From: JAQGMO01 sp050954505
Lineage (GTDB): Bacteria > Pseudomonadota > Gammaproteobacteria > Burkholderiales > Burkholderiaceae_D
Reading direction: 5' to 3'
Length of the DNA: 15,156 nt
Assembly (NCBI GenBank): GCA_050954505.1
Contig: JBPBPY010000489.1
Location: 1-15,156, forward strand
The notes beneath the pieces were generated by a model. The model was given only the letters and a program-made list of their open reading frames with translations. It was not told where the DNA came from and ran no database searches. Below, one piece after another: positions 1-6,462 of this stretch; positions within the stretch are counted from its first letter, which is position 1, and every line of letters begins with the position of its first letter. The position numbers and the translations under genes were made by a program.

Positions 1-405
1 GATGATGCGGCCCCAGCCGCGCTCGGTCATGCCGTCGCAGACTGGCTTGGTCATGTTGAAAACGGAATCAAGATTGGTGCGGATGACGGCATCCCAGTTG
101 GTCTTGTCCATTTTCTTGAATGTCATGTCGCGTGTGATGCCGGCATTGTTGACGAGTACGTCGATCGGGCCCAGCTCTGCGGTGATCCTGGCCACGCATT
201 CGGCAGCGGAATCATAATCGGCCACGTCGCAGGGGAAGGCCTGGAACTTGTAGCCTTGTTCTTCCATCTCGGCCAGCCATGCCGTGACCTTGGTATTGCC
301 CGGCGAATGCGTGGTTACCACTTGATAGCCCAGGGCGGCAAGCTTCATGCAGACAGCTTCACCGAGCCCACCCATGCCGCCCGTAACTAATGCGATCCTG
401 GTCAT
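1..405 (-). CDS. phaB: Acetoacetyl-CoA reductase PhaB/PhbB, partial (C-terminus beyond left edge)
   Basis: This is a short-chain dehydrogenase/reductase that reduces acetoacetyl-CoA to (R)-3-hydroxybutyryl-CoA with NADPH in PHB synthesis (family knowledge). Visible are 135 N-terminal residues. They include the Rossmann motif TGGMGGLG at residues 8-15, characteristic of PhaB rather than generic FabG, then NNAGITRD at 86-93 and the end RGWGRII at the window edge. The catalytic Ser-Tyr-Lys residues would lie just outside the window. The start is the ATG at 405-403: a Shine-Dalgarno AAGGAG sits at 416-411 with five bases between, and an ATG five bases upstream runs straight into a stop. It lies downstream of the thiolase on the same strand, the usual phaA-phaB order, but 281 bases away rather than tightly linked. 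A FabG-type 3-oxoacyl-ACP reductase is the main alternative, and the GGMGG and ITRD signature argues against it. Confidence 0.93.
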   Translation of the reverse strand, partial: MTRIALVTGGMGGLGEAVCMKLAALGYQVVTTHSPGNTKVTAWLAEMEEQGYKFQAFPCDVADYDSAAECVARITAELGPIDVLVNNAGITRDMTFKKMDKTNWDAVIRTNLDSVFNMTKPVCDGMTERGWGRII

Positions 406-511
406 GTCATCTCCTTGGTTGGTTTGTTGAATAATCGAGTAAGTCAAACCAGTTTGAAAATCGATGCCTGCGCACGGGCATCGTCTGTCCTTGCTGCGCA
501 GCGTTCATGAC

Positions 512-578
512 GCTGCCTGTACTTCGCTGCCGTACTTCGCTGCCTGTATTTGCTACCTGTATTTGCTACCTGTACATT
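512..578. repeat. Degenerate 13-base tandem repeat, five units, in the phaA-phaB gap
   Basis: Five consecutive units of 12-14 bases with consensus GCTGCCTGTATTT start at 512, 526, 539, 552 and 565. Units differ by one to three substitutions or one-base indels (for example GCTGCCGTACTTC and GCTACCTGTATTT). The array lies in the untranslated gap between phaA and phaB, so a phaA-phaB transcript would carry it. The period is not a multiple of three and I see no sensible reading frame across it. Function unknown. Confidence 0.8.
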
Positions 579-596
579 GCTGCTTTCGCACGGCCT

Positions 597-652
597 TGCC
601 TTTGAAACCGGGGCAGGCGTGCGCTGCCTTTGACACCAGGGCAGGTGCGGTG
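597..652. repeat. Two tandem 28-base direct repeats in the phaA-phaB gap
   Basis: Positions 597-624 and 625-652 are adjacent copies of a 28-base unit beginning TGCCTTTG and containing GGGCAGG. They match at most positions. Each copy with its flank can form a small stem: CTGCC at 624-628 pairs with GGCAG at 640-644 in the second copy. The array ends 35 bases from the thiolase stop codon on the minus strand. No T-run follows, so it is not a convincing terminator. Confidence 0.7.
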
Positions 653-686
653 TTCTCCGGCGCTGGCCGACATACACCATCATCGA

Positions 687-1862
687 TCAGCGTTCCAGTG
701 CCAGTGCCACACCCATGCCGCCGCCAATGCACAAGCTGGCCAGCCCTTTTTTTGCATCGCGCCGAACCATTTCATGCAGCAGCGTCACCAGAATGCGTGC
801 GCCCGAGGCACCGATCGGATGGCCCAGGGCGATGGCGCCGCCATTCACATTGATCTTGCCGGCATCCCATTCCATCTGCTGGTTGACTGCCAGCGCCTGG
901 GCGGCGAACGCTTCATTGATTTCCATCAGGTCGAGATCGGCCACGCTCCAGCCCGCTTTCTGCAGGCACAGCCGTGCTGCCGGTACCGGTCCCATGCCCA
1001 TGATGCTGGGGTCGAGTCCGGCTGACGAATAGGCGCGGATGCGTGCCAGCGGGGTCAGGCCAAGTTGCTGCGCCAGCGTCGCCGACATCATCATCACGGC
1101 GGCGGCGCCGTCATTGATGCCCGAGGCATTGCCGGCAGTGACCGTTCCCTGCTTGTCGAAAGCGGGCCGCAGCGCCGCCAGCGCTTCGAGCGTGGTGCCA
1201 TGCTTGGGGTATTCATCGCTATCGAAACGCACGCTGCCCTTTTTCTGCACAATGTCGAGCGGCAGGATTTCGTCGGCGAAGCGGCCGGCTTTCTGCGCTG
1301 CTTCGGCCTTGTTCTGCGACGCTACCGCAAAGGCATCCTGCTGTTCGCGCGTGATGCCGTATTTCTTCGCGACGTTTTCTGCAGTCACACCCATGTGGTA
1401 ATGGTTGTAGGCATCCCACAGGCCATCGCGGATCATGGTGTCGACCAAGGTGGCGTCGCCCATGCGAAAACCGTCGCGCGAATTGTTGAGCACATGCGGC
1501 GACGCGCTCATGTTTTCCTGGCCGCCGGCGATGATGATTTCAGCGTCGCCGCATTTGATTGCCTGGGCCGCCAGGTGGGTCGCCTTGAGCCCGCTGCCGC
1601 ACACCTTGCCGACCACGAAGCCCGGCACCATGTCCGGCAAGCCGGCCTTGATGAGTGCCTGGCGGGCCGGATTCTGGCCACAGCCTGCGGTGAGCACCTG
1701 TCCCAGGATGACCTCGGATATGCGTGCCGGGTCCACGCCGGTCTTCTCCAGCAAGCCCTTGATGACATGGGCGCCGAGGTCGGATGCGGGAACCTTGGCC
1801 AGCGCGCCGCCGAATTTTCCGACTGCAGTCCTCAGGGCCGCAACAATGACGACATCTTCCAT
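687..1862 (-). CDS. phaA: Acetyl-CoA C-acetyltransferase (beta-ketothiolase PhaA/AtoB type)
   Basis: This thiolase condenses two acetyl-CoA to acetoacetyl-CoA, the first step of PHB synthesis, and can run in reverse. The 391-residue protein matches the length of biosynthetic thiolases. The acyl-accepting cysteine is C88 in KVCGSGLKA. The other active-site elements are NEAFAAQ at 316-322, H348 in GGAIALGHPIGASG and C378 in CIGGGMGVAL. These positions agree with the well-studied Zoogloea/Ralstonia PhaA enzymes to within one residue. I chose the ATG at 1862-1860 because MEDVVIVAALRT is the conserved family N-terminus and GAGGGG lies seven bases upstream; the frame stays open to 1901 without a better start. 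phaB follows on the same strand, which supports a PHB role over pure fatty-acid degradation. No polyhydroxyalkanoate synthase is in the window. Confidence 0.95.
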   Translation of the reverse strand: MEDVVIVAALRTAVGKFGGALAKVPASDLGAHVIKGLLEKTGVDPARISEVILGQVLTAGCGQNPARQALIKAGLPDMVPGFVVGKVCGSGLKATHLAAQAIKCGDAEIIIAGGQENMSASPHVLNNSRDGFRMGDATLVDTMIRDGLWDAYNHYHMGVTAENVAKKYGITREQQDAFAVASQNKAEAAQKAGRFADEILPLDIVQKKGSVRFDSDEYPKHGTTLEALAALRPAFDKQGTVTAGNASGINDGAAAVMMMSATLAQQLGLTPLARIRAYSSAGLDPSIMGMGPVPAARLCLQKAGWSVADLDLMEINEAFAAQALAVNQQMEWDAGKINVNGGAIALGHPIGASGARILVTLLHEMVRRDAKKGLASLCIGGGMGVALALER

Positions 1863-1944
1863 TTTTCGACCCCTCGTAGGTGGTGATGAAAATGCTCGCA
1901 CGGCAATCCGGGCAGTGCCGGTGCCACTTGAAACGATGCTTCTT

Positions 1945-1972
1945 TTATCACTATTGATAACAAAAGATCATA
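1945..1972 (-). promoter_or_regulatory. Putative phaA promoter -10 with overlapping palindromic operator
   Basis: On the minus strand TATGAT (1972-1967) is a good -10 hexamer in an AT-rich patch. No strong -35 is present; TAGACG at 1997-1992 is the nearest, at 19 bases. The expected transcription start near 1960 falls at the edge of an inverted repeat TTATCA-CTAT-TGATAA (1945-1960, six-base arms). TCTTTT and AAAAGA lie outside these arms in opposite orientation. A repressor bound there would block phaA initiation. The regulator is unknown; the sequence does not resemble a site I can name with confidence. Confidence 0.45.
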
Positions 1973-2154
1973 GCGCTGTTGGCCACCATCTCGTCTATTT
2001 ATTTTTCTTCAATTGGTATTGCCTGCGCTGATACAGCCCTGCCGGAGTCGGTTTGTCGATCCGGTCTTGCGCTGCAAATGTCCAGCGCCAATGACGCTTG
2101 ATTGGCCGATTGTTTTGCACCGCATTGCACAACCGATTCGGTGGTTGGCCTCCT

Positions 2155-2175
2155 GGCGCCATGCGGCATGGCGCC
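2155..2175. repeat. Perfect 21-base palindrome
   Basis: GGCGCCATGC (2155-2164) and GCATGGCGCC (2166-2175) are exact reverse complements around one central G. It lies about 300 bases upstream of phaA and 110 bases downstream of the protease stop. There is no T-run on either side, so a protein-binding dyad or a cruciform or hairpin is more likely than an intrinsic terminator. Role unknown. Confidence 0.75.
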
Positions 2176-2253
2176 GTGCACTGCATCAAATCCGGGACGC
2201 GCATGCCCGTGTCTGTGCAGGCTGCCGCCTCCTGGCATCGCCCTGTTGGTGCG

Positions 2254-2283
2254 CCGGTTTTTTGGCTGCGCACACAAAACCGG
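2254..2283 (-). terminator. Inverted repeat just after the YpfJ-like gene, possible weak terminator
   Basis: CCGGTTTT (2254-2261) and AAAACCGG (2276-2283) are exact eight-base arms around a 14-base loop. On the minus strand the structure begins three bases after the protease stop codon. No U-run follows the stem in the minus-strand transcript, so efficient intrinsic termination is doubtful. A 3'-end stabilising hairpin is an alternative. Confidence 0.4.
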
Positions 2284-2285
2284 GG

Positions 2286-3176
2286 CTAGAGCGTTTTGGC
2301 GCCAAATGTATCACAGGCGCTGACCTGGCCGCTATCGATGCCGCGGGTGAACCATCGCACGCGCTGTGCCGAGGTACCGTGCGTAAACGAATCCGGCACG
2401 ACATAACCGCGCGCCTGCTGTTGCAGGGCGTCGTCGCCAATGGCGGTGGCTGCATTGAGCGCGGTTTCGATGTCGCCGGCTTCGAGAATCTGGCGTGCCT
2501 GGTTGGCGCGCTTGGCCCAGACGCCGGCAAAGCAGTCGGCTTGCAGTTCCACCCGCACCGACAGGGCATTGGCCTGGGCCGGGGTGGCGCGCTGGCGCAG
2601 CTTGTCGACCCGGGTCATGATGCCCATCAGGTTTTGCACATGGTGGCCTACTTCATGGGCGATTACATAGGCCTGGGCAAATTCGCCATTGACATGGAAA
2701 CGCTGCTCCATGAGTTTGAAGAAGCTCAGATCGATGTAGACCTTGCGGTCGCCCGGGCAGTAGAACGGGCCGGTAGCCGTTTCTCCCGTGCCGCATGCCG
2801 TTGCCGTTCGATTGGGAAACAGCACCAGGGTCGGCTTTTGATAGGTGGCCTTGCCATTGGCGAAGACCTGGGTCCAGACATCTTCGGTATCGGCCAGCAC
2901 GGTCGCGACGAAGCGGGCGGTCTTGTCGTCGGCCGGCGGCTTGTGTGCCGGGGCCTGTTCGGCGCGCTGGGATTGCTGCACCTGGGCGCCGCCACCGCTG
3001 AGCAGATTGATGATGGTGCCGGGGTCGACGCCAAAGAAGTAGGAGGCCACCAGCGCCACGGCAACCGTGCCCAGACCGATCGAGCCGCCACCAAGCCTGA
3101 AACCGCCGCCGCCGCCGCTGTCATCTCCGCGCCGGTCTTCCACATTGTCGCTTTCGCGATTGCCTTCCCATTTCAT
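2286..3176 (-). CDS. YpfJ-family membrane-anchored neutral zinc metallopeptidase
   Basis: This belongs to the putative neutral zinc metallopeptidase family of E. coli YpfJ (Pfam Zn_peptidase). The substrate is unknown. The 296-residue protein starts MKWEGNRESDNVEDRRG, the family's hydrophilic N-terminus. A Gly-rich stretch (21-32) and one membrane segment (about 33-50) follow, then a low-complexity linker and the catalytic domain. The zinc motif HEVGH is at 174-178 followed by H179, and ELQADCFAGVWA at 210-221 supplies the likely third-ligand region. Cysteines at 128, 140, 215 and 288 could form disulfides if the domain faces the periplasm. The ATG at 3176 overlaps the stop of the S4-domain gene by four bases (ATGA), with AAGGAA upstream, indicating translational coupling. 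Family assignment is firm; the function is not known. Confidence 0.92.
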   Translation of the reverse strand: MKWEGNRESDNVEDRRGDDSGGGGGFRLGGGSIGLGTVAVALVASYFFGVDPGTIINLLSGGGAQVQQSQRAEQAPAHKPPADDKTARFVATVLADTEDVWTQVFANGKATYQKPTLVLFPNRTATACGTGETATGPFYCPGDRKVYIDLSFFKLMEQRFHVNGEFAQAYVIAHEVGHHVQNLMGIMTRVDKLRQRATPAQANALSVRVELQADCFAGVWAKRANQARQILEAGDIETALNAATAIGDDALQQQARGYVVPDSFTHGTSAQRVRWFTRGIDSGQVSACDTFGAKTL

Positions 3177-3397
3177 GATGTTTCCTTCATCACGGTAATA
3201 CGCACATCGCCCAGCGCGACAACCTGGCCTGCGCGGACCTTGTTGGTCTTGCGCAGTTCGACCTTGCCATCGACCTTGACCTGGCCCTCGGCGACCAGCC
3301 GCTTGCCGGCGCCACCGCTATCGCAAACGCCAGCGAGCTTGAGCAGCTGGTTCAGTTCGACGTATTCGCCACTGAGGCTGAATTCAATATTTTCCAT
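3173..3397 (-). CDS. Small S4-domain RNA-binding protein (YbcJ-like)
   Basis: This is a 74-residue protein made up almost wholly of one S4-like RNA-binding domain. It matches the YbcJ family in length and pattern: EYVELNQLLKLAGVCDSGGAGKRLVAEGQVKVDGKVE (given in part: ELNQLLKLAGV at about 13-23, SGGAGKRLVAEGQVKVDGK at about 27-45), then TNKVRAGQVV. The RNA target is unknown; stand-alone S4 proteins often act on ribosomes or tRNA (family knowledge). It is the first gene of a two-gene unit, its TGA overlapping the ATG of the zinc peptidase. A TATAAT hexamer lies six bases upstream of its ATG and no Shine-Dalgarno fits between, so the message may be leaderless. Confidence 0.88.
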   Translation of the reverse strand: MENIEFSLSGEYVELNQLLKLAGVCDSGGAGKRLVAEGQVKVDGKVELRKTNKVRAGQVVALGDVRITVMKETS

Positions 3398-3403
3398 GGC
3401 GCG

Positions 3404-3409
3404 ATTATA
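3404..3409 (-). promoter_or_regulatory. Consensus -10 hexamer directly upstream of the S4-domain gene
   Basis: On the minus strand TATAAT (3409-3404) is followed by six bases and then the ATG at 3397, so the predicted start of transcription coincides with the first base of the start codon. The -35 region has no good match to TTGACA (TCCTGC at the 17-base position). A leaderless transcript is the simplest reading. Confidence 0.5.
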
Positions 3410-3467
3410 ATCTCACGAGCGGTCCCGCAGGACGCATCAGGGGTGCAATGCCGGAATACTCTTTGCC

Positions 3468-3800
3468 ATGCCACGCCAACCTCGCCACCATCATCATGTG
3501 TATGTCATCGAGCTTTCGCCCGAGGTGTTGACGCAGTCACGGTTCATGAAATCCAATCCCGACTATCAATCCGGCAAGCCTTGTGTCTATGTCGGCATGA
3601 CCGGGCTCGACCCCGACCTGCGCTTCGACAAGCACAAGGCGGGTATCCAGGCCAACCGCTTCGTTTTCCGCTATGGGGTGCGCCTGATGCCGCAGCTGTA
3701 TGAACTCTACAATCCAATGCCGTACCACGGCGCCTGCGAAATGGAAGTGGAGCTGGCGATCGGTTTGCGCGAGGCGGGATATGGCGTATGGCAGGCTTGA
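3468..3800 (+). CDS. Small GIY-YIG-like putative nuclease domain protein
   Basis: This 110-residue protein has the layout of the GIY-YIG fold. VYVIEL (11-16) stands where GIY sits, and VYVGMTGLDPDLRFDKHKAG (40-59) is the YIG strand followed by the helix with R52 and H56. An acidic helix EMEVELAIGLREAGY (91-105) could supply the metal-binding glutamate. Variants VYV/YVG replace GIY/YIG, and the N-terminus carries a natural HHHH run (7-10). Between the two motifs is an unusually long stretch (17-39). If active it would be a metal-dependent DNA endonuclease, as in UvrC or SLX1 relatives, but this is inference. The start at 3468 has only a weak GGA upstream. It is divergent from the S4 gene, 70 bases apart, with no same-strand partner upstream. 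Confidence 0.6.
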   Translation: MPRQPRHHHHVYVIELSPEVLTQSRFMKSNPDYQSGKPCVYVGMTGLDPDLRFDKHKAGIQANRFVFRYGVRLMPQLYELYNPMPYHGACEMEVELAIGLREAGYGVWQA

Positions 3801-3997
3801 TCCAGGTCATGCAATGCCTTGCGAGCATGAAACAAACTGTTACTGTGTTAGTCAGCGCACAGAACAAGCGCGTGGTTCGCGATATTCTTTGGATACGAGT
3901 TAGCGAATGAGCAACGAAATGCTTGTCTGCTGAATTCACCGCATTTTGTCAGGACACACTCCTAGCAGCGGTTCCATTCATCTTTGAAAGGTATCCA

Positions 3998-4396
3998 ATG
4001 AAAAACTTCCGCAATCTTATTCTCGCTACGTCGATCCTTGCCGCTTCGGGCGCTGTTCTGGCACAAACCCCAATGACCCCACCATCGGTCCAGGCACCGA
4101 AGACGATGAACGGCAACGCCAATCCAGCAGGCGCCGTCCAAGGCGAAGGCGCACCAAAGGTTTCGAAGATGCCGATGGAAAGCACCTCTTCCGATCCACT
4201 GGTTCAAAAGCGCATGAGCGACGCCGATTCGAAGGCCCAGTACAAGGCTGAACAAAAAGCCGCCAAGGCCAAGATGAAGGCCGACAAGAAGATGGCCAAG
4301 GCCGAACTGAAGTCGGAAAAGCAGGAAGCCAGCGCAACCCGCAATGCAGCCATGGGTGCACGCAACCCATCGCCTAGCGCCGGCGGCGGCCAGTAA
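3998..4396 (+). CDS. Secreted Lys/Ala-rich protein of unknown function
   Basis: This is a 132-residue protein with a clear Sec signal peptide: basic start MKNFR, a hydrophobic core, and a predicted cleavage after residue 22 in AVLA|QTP. The mature part opens with a Pro/Asn-rich region (QTPMTPPSVQAPKTMNGN). A highly charged Lys/Ala helix follows, about residues 74-115 (repeated KAEQKAAKAKMKADKKMAKAE-like heptads), probably a coiled coil or extended helix as in TolA-type domains. It ends with a Gly/Ser/Pro tail. I do not recognise a named family; export to the periplasm is well supported and nothing more. The frame is open back to 3923, but the ATG at 3998 has GAAAGG six bases upstream and begins the signal peptide. 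No cysteine at the cleavage site, so it is not a lipoprotein. Two hairpins follow. Confidence 0.8.
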   Translation: MKNFRNLILATSILAASGAVLAQTPMTPPSVQAPKTMNGNANPAGAVQGEGAPKVSKMPMESTSSDPLVQKRMSDADSKAQYKAEQKAAKAKMKADKKMAKAELKSEKQEASATRNAAMGARNPSPSAGGGQ

Positions 4397-4412
4397 TCGT
4401 CATCAGCGCAAG

Positions 4413-4444
4413 ATGCCAGGGTTCGCTTCGTTCGAACTCGGCAT
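4413..4444 (+). terminator. Hairpin 17 bases after the secreted-protein gene
   Basis: Nested arms ATGCC/GGCAT (4413-4417 with 4440-4444) and GTTCG/CGAAC (4421-4425 with 4433-4437) form a stem with a seven-base loop. Only a short T-run (4444-4446) follows. It could be a weak terminator or a 3'-end protecting stem; the stronger terminator lies about 80 bases further on. Confidence 0.5.
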
Positions 4445-4526
4445 TTGACTGATGGCACGGTAATGCGCCCGGGGTTGATTAGCCGGGCCTGCATGCCTTG
4501 TTGAGAAACGGCGCTGCAAATGCGCT

Positions 4527-4571
4527 GTGAAAAAGCCAGGTCTTCCACAAGGGTCGACCTGGCTTTTTCAC
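4527..4571. terminator. Strong bidirectional intrinsic terminator between convergent genes
   Basis: GTGAAAAAGCCAGGTC (4527-4542) and GACCTGGCTTTTTCAC (4556-4571) are exact 16-base arms around a 13-base loop. The GC core GCCAGGTC is flanked by an A-run on one side and a T-run on the other, so a U-tract follows the stem in both directions. It lies between the plus-strand secreted-protein gene and the minus-strand glnS, 16 bases past the glnS stop, and would end both transcripts. Confidence 0.9.
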
Positions 4572-4587
4572 GTCTGGCGCCAGACTT

Positions 4588-6396
4588 TTACTTCGGTGCT
4601 GCCCACGAATCCTTCAAGGTCACCGCGCGGTTGAACACCAGCCGCCGGGCGCTCGAATCGATGCGGTCGGCAACAAAATAGCCATGGCGCTCGAATTGGT
4701 AGATATCGCCAGGCTGGCACCGGTCTAGGCCCGCTTCCAGCCAGGCATGTGTGACCAGCTTGGATGCTGGATTCAAGGCCAGCTTGAAGTCCTTGCCGCC
4801 GGCATCGGGATGCGGGTCGGAAAACAGCCGGTCGTAAATGCGTACTTCGGCGGGCAGGGCATGGGCCAGGCTGATCCAATGGATATTGCCCTTGACCTTG
4901 TAGTTCGACGACCCTTCGGTACCGCTCTTGCTGTCGGCGAAATAATTGCAATGGACGGCGACGATGTTGCCATCCTGGTCCTTGTCGCAGCCGGTGCATT
5001 CGACCACATAACCATAGCGCAGCCTGACCTTGTTGCCGGGGAAGAGGCGGAAATAACCCTTGCCTGGAACTTCCATGAAATCGTCGGCTTCGATCCACAG
5101 CTCGCGGCTGATCATGAATTCCCGCTGGCCGCGCTCGGGGAAGTGCGGGTGCACAGGTGCCGTGCAGGCCACGCTTTCGCCTTCAGGGAAATTGTCGATG
5201 ATCAGCTTGAGCGGTTTCAGGACCGCCGCTGCACGCGGTGCCTTGGCATCGAGGTCTTCGCGCAGCGCACCTTCGAGAATGCTCATGTCGATCCAGCTGT
5301 CGGACTTGGCCACGCCGATGCGTTCGCAAAACAGTTGCAGGGCTTCGGGCGTATAGCCGCGCCGGCGAATGCCGACAATGGTGGGCAAGCGCGGGTCGTC
5401 CCAGCCATCGACAATCTTTTCTTCCACCAGCTGCAGCAGCTTGCGCTTGCTGGTGATGGCATAGGTCAGGTTCAGGCGCGCAAATTCATGCTGGTGCGGC
5501 AGCGGCTTGCTGAAAAAGCCGCCTTCGGACAGGCGCTCGAGCACCCAGTCGTAGAACGGACGGTGGTCCTGGAATTCCAGCGTGCAGATCGAATGGGTGA
5601 TGTTTTCAATGGCGTCCGAAATCGGATGCGTATAGTCGTACATCGGATAAATGCACCAGGCTTCGCCGGTGCGGTGATGATGCGCATGGCGAATGCGGTA
5701 GATGGCGGGATCGCGCAGGTTCATGTTGGGCGAAGCCATGTCGATCTTCGCGCGCACGATGTGCTGGCCATCGGCGAATTCGCCCGCCTTCATGCGTGCA
5801 AACAGGTCCAGCGACTCGGCCGCCGCACGGTTGCGAAACGGCGAGTCGCGGCCCGGTTCGGCAAAGCTGCCGCGGTTGGCCACCATGTCTTCGGCGCTCT
5901 GGCTGTCGACATACGCATGGCCGGCGCCAATCAGGTACTGCGCCATTTCATACAGGCGGTCGAAATAATCACTGGCGTAGTACAGATGTTCACGGCCGGC
6001 GTCGGTCCAGTCGAAACCCAGCCATTTCACGCTGTCGATGATGGTGTCGACATATTCCTGGTCTTCCTTGGCCGGATTGGTGTCGTCGAAACGCAGATGG
6101 CAGCGGCCGGCGAAATCGCGTGCCAGGCCGAAGTTCAGGCAGATCGACTTGGCGTGGCCAATGTGCAGGTAGCCATTGGGCTCCGGCGGAAAGCGGGTGA
6201 TGACTTGCGGCAGCGGCAAATTGGCAGCATCCTGGCGGCCGGCATACTGGCCGGAGGCAAGGTCGTTTTCAATGATGCCGCGGATGAAATTCGACGATGG
6301 CGCGTTGGCAGCGCTGGCTGTGTTGGCTGCTGCTGCAGTCGCTGCAGATGCATTGGCGCCAGGCGCGGCTGGCTTGGTTGAAGTGTCGTTGCTCAT
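4588..6396 (-). CDS. glnS: Glutaminyl-tRNA synthetase
   Basis: This class I aminoacyl-tRNA synthetase charges tRNA-Gln with glutamine in the cytoplasm. The 602-residue protein has the ATP-binding motif PEPNGYLHIGH at 71-81 and the second signature ITSKRKL at 314-320 (the KMSKS position, with Thr in place of Met). DDTNP (104-108) and the GWDDPRLPTIVGIRRRGY block support GlnRS rather than GluRS. E. coli GlnRS is 554 residues; the excess is an Ala/Asn/Thr-rich N-terminal extension (about residues 1-34) before the conserved NFIRGII start. No alternative start exists between that extension and the conserved core. Upstream of the ATG the sense strand reads CCACCTCCAAGA, with no Shine-Dalgarno. The gene is divergent from ugpQ and ends against a bidirectional terminator. 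Confidence 0.97.
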   Translation of the reverse strand: MSNDTSTKPAAPGANASAATAAAANTASAANAPSSNFIRGIIENDLASGQYAGRQDAANLPLPQVITRFPPEPNGYLHIGHAKSICLNFGLARDFAGRCHLRFDDTNPAKEDQEYVDTIIDSVKWLGFDWTDAGREHLYYASDYFDRLYEMAQYLIGAGHAYVDSQSAEDMVANRGSFAEPGRDSPFRNRAAAESLDLFARMKAGEFADGQHIVRAKIDMASPNMNLRDPAIYRIRHAHHHRTGEAWCIYPMYDYTHPISDAIENITHSICTLEFQDHRPFYDWVLERLSEGGFFSKPLPHQHEFARLNLTYAITSKRKLLQLVEEKIVDGWDDPRLPTIVGIRRRGYTPEALQLFCERIGVAKSDSWIDMSILEGALREDLDAKAPRAAAVLKPLKLIIDNFPEGESVACTAPVHPHFPERGQREFMISRELWIEADDFMEVPGKGYFRLFPGNKVRLRYGYVVECTGCDKDQDGNIVAVHCNYFADSKSGTEGSSNYKVKGNIHWISLAHALPAEVRIYDRLFSDPHPDAGGKDFKLALNPASKLVTHAWLEAGLDRCQPGDIYQFERHGYFVADRIDSSARRLVFNRAVTLKDSWAAPK

Positions 6397-6437
6397 TCTT
6401 GGAGGTGGCTTTTCGCTGGCAGGATAAGGTGGGGGTC

Positions 6438-6443
6438 ATTCTA
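6438..6443 (-). promoter_or_regulatory. Putative glnS -10 hexamer
   Basis: TAGAAT on the minus strand (6443-6438) lies 41 bases upstream of the glnS ATG, giving a leader of about 35 bases. The -35 zone has no good match; instead it overlaps the palindrome at 6463-6478. Confidence 0.4.
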
Positions 6444-6462
6444 CCGCAGGCATCGGCAGCCG

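Larger units (their letters stand above)
1863..2285. other. Gene-free stretch between the YpfJ-like gene and phaA
   Basis: These 423 bases separate two minus-strand genes. They hold the phaA Shine-Dalgarno, the phaA promoter/operator candidate, a perfect 21-base palindrome at 2155-2175 and a hairpin at 2254-2283 just after the protease stop. The two overlapping minus-strand reading frames of about 92 codons (roughly 1995-2277) have no recognisable domain and no convincing ribosome-binding site, so I did not call them. Confidence 0.6.

Noticed and set aside
512..578. Possible CRISPR array
   Set aside because: Units are directly adjacent, 12-14 bases and degenerate, with no spacers and no cas genes nearby.
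1995..2277. Two overlapping minus-strand frames of about 92 codons before phaA
   Set aside because: No recognisable domain or ribosome-binding site, and they overlap each other and the palindrome; probably chance open frames.
2013..3410. 465-codon plus-strand frame across the protease and S4 genes
   Set aside because: It covers two well-supported minus-strand genes plus non-coding DNA, and its product has no family features.
4747..6381. 544-codon plus-strand open frame opposite glnS
   Set aside because: Antisense shadow of glnS, with no domain pattern and no ribosome-binding site.
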